NCBI GenBank assembly: GCA_031274335.1
Contig: JAISQG010000195.1
Location: 1-5,337 of the forward strand
Length of the DNA: 5,337 bases
Source of the DNA: Gracilibacteraceae bacterium
Lineage (GTDB): Bacteria; Bacillota; Desulfitobacteriia; Desulfitobacteriales; Syntrophobotulaceae
Direction of reading: 5' to 3'
Shown here: positions 1 through 5,337 of the stretch, piece by piece
Position numbering within the stretch: position 1 is the first letter of the stretch
Layout of the letters: every line of letters begins with the position of its first letter
The notes under the pieces: model-generated
What the model was told of the DNA's origin: nothing
Databases searched by the model: none
What the model saw: the letters and a program-made list of their open reading frames with translations, nothing else
Made by a program: the position numbers and the translations under genes

Positions 1-31
1 ATCGTTACTTACTTTTTCTCCGTCAATCTAT

Positions 32-78
32 AAATTGCAAATTCCGCCGCGGGGAGGCCGCAAGATAAATTTCAATTT
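32..78. repeat. Imperfect inverted repeat upstream of the regulator promoter
   Basis: AAATTG (32-37) plus AAATT (39-43) can pair with AATTT (68-72) plus CAATTT (73-78), with one bulged base (C38). The centre holds a smaller 4-bp stem, GCGG (49-52) with CCGC (58-61). No T-run follows on either strand, so it does not look like an intrinsic terminator. It ends 8 bases before the -35 box of the promoter at 87-115, which would suit an operator. The next gene encodes a protein with a C-terminal DNA-binding domain, so autoregulation is possible. That role is inference; the pairing is what is seen. The rest of 1-86 shows no recognisable gene. Confidence 0.35.
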
Positions 79-86
79 ACAGGGCA

Positions 87-115
87 TTGAAAAACATACC
101 CTGATTTGGTATAAT
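87..115 (+). promoter_or_regulatory. Sigma-70 type promoter with extended -10
   Basis: TTGAAA (87-92) and TATAAT (110-115) are separated by exactly 17 bp. A TG dinucleotide at 107-108, one base before the -10, makes it an extended -10. Five of six -35 bases and all -10 bases match the housekeeping sigma consensus. Transcription would start near 122, leaving a leader of about 32 bases before the ATG at 154. The region is AT-rich, about 30% G+C over 61-153. It is the only strong promoter I found, and it could serve both the regulator and the exporter gene behind it. Confidence 0.8.
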
Positions 116-153
116 TCAGTCGGCCGGTATTAAAATAATGGAAATTACTAAAT

Positions 154-1563
154 ATGAACACAAAACTTTTTCAGCTTATTCGTGATGGCGAGGGTTTAAC
201 AGTTGAGTTTAAGCGTTGTGCCAGAGAACTTCCTAAGAGCGTCTACAAAACGGTATGTGCATTCTCCAACCGCTACGGCGGATATATCCTGCTCGGCGTT
301 GAGGATGACGGTGAAATCAGCGGCATTGCGCCGGATGCTGTTTCCCAAATAAAAAAAGACTTTGTATCCGTTATGAACAACGCGCAAAGGTTCAGCCCGA
401 CGCTGTTCATCTCCCTTGAAGAAGCAAAAATTGACGGCAAAATCATGCTTTGGTGCTATGTGCCGTTTACGTCCCAACTCGTAATGTTCGGCGGCAGAAT
501 CTACGACCGCGCCGAGGACGGCGATTTTGACGTTACCCACAGCCCGGAACTTTTGGGAATGATTGTTTCCCGCAAGCAAGGAGCGTCCTCAGAAAACAAA
601 ATATTTCCTTATGCGACAGACAGCGAACTACTGTTGGAAAAGCTGATGCCGCAAATTCGTCAGCTTGCATTGTCGCGCAACGATAAGCACCCGTGGGGCA
701 AACTGCCCGACAGAGAAATAATGCAAAGCGCCGGCTTGTATCAAACCGATCACTTAACTGGAAAATCCGGGTACACGCTTGCGGCCATACTGATTTTTGG
801 GCATGACGAAATAATTCGCTCGTGCCTGCCGGGTTACGTCACCGATTGCATACTGCGTCGAGAGAACCTGGACCGCTATGACGATCGCCTTATGGTGTCT
901 TGCAATCTGATTGAGGCTTTCGATAAAATTATGGATTTTATCGCCAAGCACACGCTTGATAAATTTTATATGGAAGGCGTTCAATCAGTGAGTGTGCGTT
1001 CAAAAATTGCCCGCGAGCTTGTAAGCAACATCATTGTTCACCGCGAATATACAAGTTCATTTCCGGCGAAAGTCATCATTGATCGCAACCGGATCGCAAC
1101 AGAAAATTGGTGTATGCCGAAACGACCGGGAAAGCTTGACCCCGATTCGTTTACGCCACAGCCTAAAAACCCGTTGTTGGCGAATTTTTTCGTCAACATC
1201 GGTTACGCCGACACGCTTGGTTCCGGGGTGCGAAATCTTTATAAATACACAAAGATTTATTCCGGCGGAGAACCTGAGCTAATCGAGGGCGATGTATTCA
1301 GAACGATTGTACCGCTGGGCATTTACGTGTCCGATAAAATGTCCGATAAAATGTCCGATAAATCAAACACTGCCGATAAAAAATACAGCGATGCGCTTCT
1401 CGCTCATCTCGCTGACAATGGAGAAATCAGCACAGCGGAGGCGGCATCGATTATTGGCCGTTCGACCAAGACTGCCCGGCGCGTATTATTGCAACTCGCC
1501 CGCGAGGGGCTTGTTAGACCAACAGGAGGAAACCGAAATCGAAAATACAAGGCGAATCGGTAA
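154..1563 (+). CDS. AlbA_2 (Schlafen-like) / GHKL-type ATP-binding protein with C-terminal winged helix; putative transcriptional regulator
   Basis: A 469-residue cytoplasmic protein with the three-part layout of COG2865-type predicted regulators. Residues about 10-135 form an AlbA_2 (Schlafen AlbA_2) domain: VEFK at 17-20, then AFSNRYGGYILLGVEDDG at 36-53, a nucleic-acid-binding fold. Residues about 280-390 resemble the HATPase_c_4 domain of divergent AAA_4 proteins: RELVSNIIVHREY at 287-299 matches the N-box, with N292 the likely metal ligand, and LGSGVRNLYKYTK from 355 is the conserved glycine segment. A classical DxGxG box is not obvious, so ATP hydrolysis is unproven. Residues 393-404 are three tandem SDK(M/S) units forming a hydrophilic linker. 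About 408-469 is a winged-helix domain (EISTAEAASIIGRSTKTARR), ending in a basic tail. The ATG at 154 has only a weak GGA (140-142) in front, but the N-terminus starts in typical family fashion and a good promoter precedes it. Targets and effector are unknown. Base composition is lower in G+C than downstream, suggesting transfer. Some relatives lie in phage-defence loci, but nothing here shows that role. Confidence 0.88.
   Translation: MNTKLFQLIRDGEGLTVEFKRCARELPKSVYKTVCAFSNRYGGYILLGVEDDGEISGIAPDAVSQIKKDFVSVMNNAQRFSPTLFISLEEAKIDGKIMLWCYVPFTSQLVMFGGRIYDRAEDGDFDVTHSPELLGMIVSRKQGASSENKIFPYATDSELLLEKLMPQIRQLALSRNDKHPWGKLPDREIMQSAGLYQTDHLTGKSGYTLAAILIFGHDEIIRSCLPGYVTDCILRRENLDRYDDRLMVSCNLIEAFDKIMDFIAKHTLDKFYMEGVQSVSVRSKIARELVSNIIVHREYTSSFPAKVIIDRNRIATENWCMPKRPGKLDPDSFTPQPKNPLLANFFVNIGYADTLGSGVRNLYKYTKIYSGGEPELIEGDVFRTIVPLGIYVSDKMSDKMSDKSNTADKKYSDALLAHLADNGEISTAEAASIIGRSTKTARRVLLQLAREGLVRPTGGNRNRKYKANR
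1330..1365 (+). repeat. In-frame 12-bp tandem repeat (three units) encoding an SDKM linker
   Basis: The unit TCCGATAAAATG occurs at 1330-1341 and 1342-1353, and a third copy at 1354-1365 ends in TCA instead of ATG. A degenerate relative, GCCGATAAA, follows at 1372-1380. Because the unit is 12 bp, gain or loss of copies keeps the frame and only changes the length of the Ser-Asp-Lys-Met linker. The linker joins the GHKL-like domain to the winged helix. I recall similar SDKM runs in other members of this protein family. Confidence 0.9.
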
Positions 1564-1576
1564 TCTTCGAAATCGT

Positions 1577-1584
1577 GGGAAAGG
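1577..1584 (+). promoter_or_regulatory. Ribosome binding site fixing the TTG start of the exporter gene
   Basis: GGGAAAGG ends 7 bases before the TTG at 1592. An in-frame TGA at 1586-1588 rules out any start further upstream. The next in-frame methionine is near residue 63, after the first membrane helix, so TTG 1592 is the only sensible start. Confidence 0.7.
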
Positions 1585-1591
1585 CTGACAC

Positions 1592-3340
1592 TTGAAAACG
1601 ACGACTTTACTGCGGCGCTTCCTGCCGTATTACAAAAAATACCGCGCCGTTCTGGCGGCGGACCTTTTCTGCGCCGCCCTGACCACGGTCTGCGAACTCG
1701 CCCTGCCTCTCATCGTGCGCTACATCACGAACACGGGCATCAGCGACCTCGCCTCCCTGACCGCGCGCACCATTCTGATGCTGGGCGGGCTTTACCTGGC
1801 GCTGCGCATCATCGACGCCGTCGCCAATTATTACATGGCCAACGTCGGCCACGTCATGGGCGCGCGCATCGAAACGGATATGCGCCGCGATCTTTTTAAC
1901 CACGTGCAGCAGATGAACTACTCTTTTTTCGACAATATGAAAATCGGGCAGATAATGGCGCGGGTGACGAGCGACCTCTTTGATGTGACAGAATTTTCTC
2001 ACCATTGCCCGGAGGAATTTTTCATCGCCGCTTTGAAAATAACGGCCGCTTTTCTCATCCTCTCGACGATGGACATGAGCCTCACCCTCATCATTTTCAT
2101 CCTCCTGCCGGCCATGTTCGCCTGCACTTTCTACTTCAACCGCCGGATGCGCCGCGCTTTCAGAAAATCGCGCAACCAGATCGGGGAGATAAACGCCCGC
2201 GTCGAAGACAGTCTGCTCGGCGTTCGCGTCGTCAAGGCTTTTGCCAACGAGCATCTGGAAGAAGAAAAATTTGAGGAAGGCAACGAGGAATTTTTGAACA
2301 TCAAGCGGGAGCAATATCGTTACATGGCCGGGTTTCAGACCATGACCCGTTCCTTCGACGGCCTTATGTACCTCGCGGTTCTTGTGGCCGGCGCGCTTTT
2401 CATGCTCAAAGGTCGCATAGAACCGGCTGATTTCATCGCCTATCTTCTTTATGTGACGACGCTGCTCGCGACAATCCGGCGCATAGTGGAATTCACGGAA
2501 CAGTTTCAGCGCGGCATGACGGGCGTGGAACGGTTTTTGGAAATCATGGACGCCGAGTCGGAAATCACGGATGCCCCGGAGGCGGCGGAACTGACGGAAG
2601 TGCGCGGCGAAGTCGTTTTTGACGAAGTGAGTTTTCACTATGATGAAAATGAAAGGGATGTCCTTTCGAATATAGCCTTGCGCGTCGCGCCCGGCGAAAA
2701 CGTCGCGCTGGTCGGTTCCTCCGGCAGCGGCAAAACGACGCTTTGCAACCTCATCCCGCGTTTTTACGATGTGAGCGCGGGCGCCATCCGGCTGGACGGC
2801 CGCGACATCCGCGAATACACGCTCCATTCGCTGCGCTCGCGCATCGGCGTCGTGCAGCAGGACGTGTATTTATTCGCGGGCACCGTCTATGAAAACATCG
2901 TCTACGGTCGTCCCGGCGCTTCGCGCGAGGAAGCGTGCGCGGCGGCGGAGCAGGCCGGGGCGCATGAGTTTATTGCCGCGCTGCCGCAGGGCTACGATAC
3001 CTATGTGGGTGAAAGAGGCATCCGCCTTTCCGGCGGGCAAAAACAGCGCATCAGCATCGCGCGCGCTTTCCTGAAAAATCCGCCCATCCTCATCCTGGAC
3101 GAAGCGACTTCCGCGCTCGACAACGAGAGCGAGCGCGTGGTGCGGCAGTCGCTGGAAAAACTGGCCGAAGGCCGCACGACTTTTACCATCGCGCACCGCC
3201 TGACCACGATCCGCAACGCCACGGTGATCCTGGTCCTCACGGAAAACGGCATCGAGGAACAGGGGAGCCACGAGGAACTGATGGCGCGCCGCGGGGTATA
3301 TTACCGGCTGTACTGCGCGGCGGCTGACATGTGGGAATAA
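1592..3340 (+). CDS. ABC transporter, fused permease and ATP-binding protein (type I exporter half-transporter, MsbA/MdlB-like)
   Basis: A complete 582-residue half-transporter that should work as a dimer in the cytoplasmic membrane, using ATP to export a substrate that cannot be told from sequence. The N-terminal ABC-transporter membrane domain (about 15-305) has six hydrophobic segments, near 18-45, 58-82, 141-160, 162-182, 255-273 and 280-298. The nucleotide-binding domain (about 338-575) is intact: A-loop Y350, Walker A GSSGSGKTT at 375-383 with K381, Q-loop Q423, signature LSGGQ at 479-483, Walker B ILILDE with D503 and catalytic E504, D-loop SALD at 507-510, and H-loop H535. All catalytic residues are present, so this is a canonical rather than degenerate site, which fits a homodimer; no partner half-transporter gene is in the window. 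It starts 28 bp after the regulator gene on the same strand with no terminator between, so co-transcription is plausible. Its G+C is clearly higher than that of the regulator. Lipid, drug or peptide export are all possible. Confidence 0.95.
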   Translation: MKTTTLLRRFLPYYKKYRAVLAADLFCAALTTVCELALPLIVRYITNTGISDLASLTARTILMLGGLYLALRIIDAVANYYMANVGHVMGARIETDMRRDLFNHVQQMNYSFFDNMKIGQIMARVTSDLFDVTEFSHHCPEEFFIAALKITAAFLILSTMDMSLTLIIFILLPAMFACTFYFNRRMRRAFRKSRNQIGEINARVEDSLLGVRVVKAFANEHLEEEKFEEGNEEFLNIKREQYRYMAGFQTMTRSFDGLMYLAVLVAGALFMLKGRIEPADFIAYLLYVTTLLATIRRIVEFTEQFQRGMTGVERFLEIMDAESEITDAPEAAELTEVRGEVVFDEVSFHYDENERDVLSNIALRVAPGENVALVGSSGSGKTTLCNLIPRFYDVSAGAIRLDGRDIREYTLHSLRSRIGVVQQDVYLFAGTVYENIVYGRPGASREEACAAAEQAGAHEFIAALPQGYDTYVGERGIRLSGGQKQRISIARAFLKNPPILILDEATSALDNESERVVRQSLEKLAEGRTTFTIAHRLTTIRNATVILVLTENGIEEQGSHEELMARRGVYYRLYCAAADMWE

Positions 3341-3344
3341 GACG

Positions 3345-5213
3345 TCACGAGGATTTGCGCAAATGCGCGGCGACTTTTGTGTCCTCGCGCTTGATATGAT
3401 TCACCAGCCAGCCGCCGATCTGGGCGTTCACCTTGCCCACCAAAGCCACAGTCGGCCCTTCCCGCTTAATCTCTTGGCCCAGGTTTGCGACGACGGTCTT
3501 AAAGCCTTCGTGGAGCTTTTTGTGGTTCGGATAGTCGGGGTATTTATGCCGCTTTTGCAAGGCCTCCTCCTCCGAGAAATGCATCGCCGTGTAATCCTCC
3601 AGAAAATCTATGGTCTCGCTGATCACGGCGCGGCCCTGGCCGCTGGAACAGGCATCCATGAGATTGGCGATCGCCTGGATCAGGTGTTTGTGCTGCGAAT
3701 CAATCAAGTCATGTCCCGTTGCCAGGTCGTCGCTCCACTCGTATGTGTCGGATTTGCGCGCGGCCGGCGCAAAGGAAGTTTTCCCGCCATAGGCGGGCGC
3801 GTCGGCGGAAACGGCTTCGCCCGCATAGCCGGAAAGAGCATGCCGCTCGGACTGCGGTGCGCGGGCGGACGGAGCGCTGATCTTGAATCGGGAGACGATG
3901 CGGTTGAGCAGCGCGCCCTGGGTGTTCATCTCCTGGCTGGAGGCGGCGCTTTGCTCGGCGGTGCAGCTGTTCGCCTGCACCACCACGGAGATCTGGGTCA
4001 CTCCTTCGGTAAATTCGCTGATGATAGCCGACTGCTGCTCTGACGCCGCGCTGATCTTGACCATGGCCTCGGCGTTGCCCTTGGCGATTTCAGCCACCTT
4101 GACCAGGCTGTTATTGGTTTTTTGCGCGATCTCATTGCCTTGGCTGACCTTCTTGACGCTGTTGCCGATCAGAGCGGCGGTCTCTTTCGCGGCGACGGCG
4201 CTCTTGCTGGCCAGACTGCGCACCTCGTCGGCGACCACGGCGAAGCCCTTGCCGTGCTGGCCCGCGCGGGCGGCTTCCACCGCCGCGTTAAGGGCAAGGA
4301 TATTGGTCTGAAAAGCGATGTCGTCAATAACCTTGATCACTTTGGCAATATTCTGACTGCTGTCGTTGATTTCATCCATGGCGACGGTCATCTCGCCCAT
4401 GTAGCCTATGCTTTCATCGATCAGGCGGCCGGTCTCGTTGAGTTCTTCCAGCGTCCGGCTGGCCAAGGCGCTGTTGTCACTGGCCTGGCTCTGAAGCTCG
4501 GCGATCGTGGCGCTGAATTCCTGTATGGTGGCGGACTGCTGGGTGGAACCGGAGGCCAGAGCCTGAGCGCCGTCCGCTATTTGCGCCGCGCCCGCGGCCA
4601 CCCGCTCCGCCGATTCCTTGATCTCACCCATCATCTGGTTGTTGCTGCTGACCAGAGCATGGATGGCTTTATTCATGACATCCCGGCCGGAACGCACGGG
4701 AATATCCACCGTGTAATCTCCGCCGGCAATGTGCGTGAGGACGTCGGCCTGCTCCTTGATGCCGTCGCACATTTCCTGAAAAGCCCTGGCGAGATTGCCC
4801 ATTTCATCTCTGCCGTCCGTCTGCAGGGCGATGTTGATGTCGCCGGAAGTGAGCTGTTTCGCGGCGGCCACAAGCCGCGCGGCGGGCTTGGAAATGGAGT
4901 TGGCGTTCACGATGCCGAGAACGGCGGCAATCACGACGACCGCGACGACGACGATGATCAGAAAGACCGACAGAGCGCCGGCGCGCGTTTCCCCTTCATC
5001 CGAAAGCCGCGTGGAAATGCCCGACATATGATCCTGCAGGGTCGTGACAGCCTCCGTCAGCAATTCGGTCGGCGCCGTCGTTTCCGCAAGCAACGTTATC
5101 GCGTCGCCGTCGGAGTCGCCCCGGACCACGGCGAGAAACGCGTCACGCGCGGCGGCGGAGGCCGCATAATCAGTCGCGACCCGGCTGGCGGCATAGATGA
5201 GGGCAATATCCAA
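3345..5213 (-). CDS. Methyl-accepting chemotaxis protein with C-terminal bacteriohemerythrin domain, apparently 5'-truncated
   Basis: A chemoreceptor of 622 residues in the frame read from TTG 5213. Residues 1-78 look like the end of a periplasmic helical sensor. A strongly hydrophobic helix follows at about 79-103, then a HAMP domain (about 104-156; SISKP at its start, [10 protein letters not shown] at its end) and a second HAMP-like unit (about 157-195; GGDYTVDI). The cytoplasmic signalling coiled coil runs to about 445, with the CheA/CheW-binding hairpin tip around 300-335 ([18 protein letters not shown], then [12 protein letters not shown]). An Ala/Ser-rich linker (about 446-490) leads to a bacteriohemerythrin at about 491-618. 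Its seven diiron ligands are all visible: H508, H545, E549, H564, H568, H606 and D611, spaced as in the family. O2 or iron binding at the C-terminus could feed into flagellar control. The usual first membrane helix and first half of the sensor are missing. Upstream the frame stays open only to TGA at 5289-5291, with no ATG or GTG, no good Shine-Dalgarno and no hydrophobic stretch. This may be a 5'-truncated gene, or one whose start was moved by a rearrangement at about 5214. Domain assignment is firm; the start is not. Confidence 0.9.
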   Translation of the reverse strand: MDIALIYAASRVATDYAASAAARDAFLAVVRGDSDGDAITLLAETTAPTELLTEAVTTLQDHMSGISTRLSDEGETRAGALSVFLIIVVVAVVVIAAVLGIVNANSISKPAARLVAAAKQLTSGDINIALQTDGRDEMGNLARAFQEMCDGIKEQADVLTHIAGGDYTVDIPVRSGRDVMNKAIHALVSSNNQMMGEIKESAERVAAGAAQIADGAQALASGSTQQSATIQEFSATIAELQSQASDNSALASRTLEELNETGRLIDESIGYMGEMTVAMDEINDSSQNIAKVIKVIDDIAFQTNILALNAAVEAARAGQHGKGFAVVADEVRSLASKSAVAAKETAALIGNSVKKVSQGNEIAQKTNNSLVKVAEIAKGNAEAMVKISAASEQQSAIISEFTEGVTQISVVVQANSCTAEQSAASSQEMNTQGALLNRIVSRFKISAPSARAPQSERHALSGYAGEAVSADAPAYGGKTSFAPAARKSDTYEWSDDLATGHDLIDSQHKHLIQAIANLMDACSSGQGRAVISETIDFLEDYTAMHFSEEEALQKRHKYPDYPNHKKLHEGFKTVVANLGQEIKREGPTVALVGKVNAQIGGWLVNHIKREDTKVAAHLRKSS

Positions 5214-5337
5214 GCGTACGCCAAAACAAAAGTTGATGTGATAGTCACCTCGTCTATGTACAAGATAGCGCCTCCGTCGACTTTGGCGTCAAGATAGAGC
5301 CGATAAGTTCGATTTAAAAGTAAAAGTGATAGAATTA
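5214..5337. other. Low-GC non-coding segment at the broken 5' end of the MCP gene
   Basis: G+C falls from about 60-70% inside the MCP gene to about 39% in 5221-5337 (46 of 117 bases counted). The change coincides with the first possible MCP start codon and with a perfect 8-bp palindrome, GCGTACGC, at 5214-5221. No convincing gene, strong promoter or known insertion-sequence end is recognised here. A weak TTGACG (5287-5292) and TATCTT (5262-5267) pair lies on the - strand, but the 19-bp spacing is poor. The segment could be an ordinary intergenic region or the edge of inserted DNA that separated the MCP from its N-terminal part. Confidence 0.4.
5261..5301. repeat. Pair of near-identical 12-bp direct repeats
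   Basis: CAAGATAGCGCC (5261-5272) and CAAGATAGAGCC (5290-5301) match at 11 of 12 positions, 29 bp apart start to start. Each is followed by a loosely similar stretch (GTCGACTTT near 5275-5283, TTCGATTT near 5308-5315). The core GATAG also occurs at 5240-5244 and 5328-5332. Repeated short motifs of this sort can be binding sites for a regulator or a transposase near an element end. No function can be assigned from the window. Confidence 0.45.

Noticed and set aside
1..30. Possible start of a divergent - strand gene, with GGAG on the - strand near 20-23
   Set aside because: No start codon is visible before the window edge, so nothing can be supported.
1524..1529. Consensus Shine-Dalgarno AGGAGG near the end of the regulator gene
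   Set aside because: No ATG, GTG or TTG lies at a usable distance downstream. It is simply part of the codons for the C-terminal basic tail.
1607..2827. Long open - strand frame of 406 codons opposite the exporter gene
   Set aside because: It is the antisense of a canonical ABC transporter. The translation is rich in His, Arg and Ala with no domain, so it is a shadow.
3353..3378. Palindrome ATTTGCGCAAAT and a GCGC stem followed by TTTT after the exporter stop
   Set aside because: The stem is only 4 bp, the T-run is short and displaced by six bases, and all of it is coding sequence of the MCP C-terminus. It is not convincing as a terminator.
5262..5292. Possible - strand promoter TTGACG / TATCTT before the MCP
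   Set aside because: The 19-bp spacing and imperfect -10 make it weak, and no good ribosome binding site follows. Not annotated as a promoter.
4122..5297. Long open + strand frame of 391 codons opposite the MCP gene
   Set aside because: It is antisense to a well-recognised MCP in GC-rich DNA, where long chance frames are expected. Its product has no recognisable domain and is rich in Gly, His and Arg.
5218..5297. End of that + strand frame ([11 protein letters not shown]) recalls a short segment of ABC substrate-binding proteins
   Set aside because: Only about ten residues are similar and the following residues do not continue the match. This is too short to call a gene remnant without a search.

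Overview
The window holds three protein genes and little else. Two lie head to tail on the + strand: an AlbA_2 / GHKL-type ATP-binding regulator at 154-1563, and a complete type I ABC exporter half-transporter at 1592-3340. The third is on the - strand at 3345-5213: a methyl-accepting chemotaxis protein (MCP) fused at its C-terminus to a bacteriohemerythrin domain. I see no rRNA, tRNA, CRISPR array, complete insertion sequence or phage gene.

The source is bacterial. The style of the MCP signalling domain, the COG1132-type exporter and the regulator with its SDKM-repeat linker recall anaerobic, often gut-associated bacteria such as Clostridia, Negativicutes or Synergistota. This is an impression from protein style, not a database match. 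An O2-binding hemerythrin on a chemoreceptor would suit an anaerobe or microaerophile. Sampled 60-base stretches of the exporter and MCP genes are 67-70% G+C. A sampled stretch of the regulator gene is 43%, the 93 bases before it about 30%, and the last 117 bases of the window about 39%. The window therefore looks like a GC-rich backbone with lower-GC material at both ends.

Layout. Positions 1-153 are an upstream region with an imperfect inverted repeat (32-78) and a near-consensus sigma-70 promoter with an extended -10 (87-115). The regulator starts at ATG 154 and carries an in-frame 12-bp tandem repeat (1330-1365) between its ATPase-like and DNA-binding domains. After 28 bp the exporter starts at a TTG behind a Shine-Dalgarno sequence. 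The exporter and MCP genes converge with only 4 bp between their stop codons. The MCP frame opens at a TTG (5213) and lacks the first transmembrane helix and much of the sensor domain expected of its class. Sequence composition changes at that point, and 5214-5337 is non-coding as far as I can see, with a repeated 12-bp motif.

How the genes relate. The regulator and exporter could be one transcription unit run from the 87-115 promoter, so the regulator could control the exporter. The composition difference leaves open that the regulator is a recent arrival. The MCP is functionally separate. I do not see a clearly new multi-gene system. The most notable points are the apparent 5' truncation of the MCP, the hemerythrin-MCP fusion and the repeat linker of the regulator.
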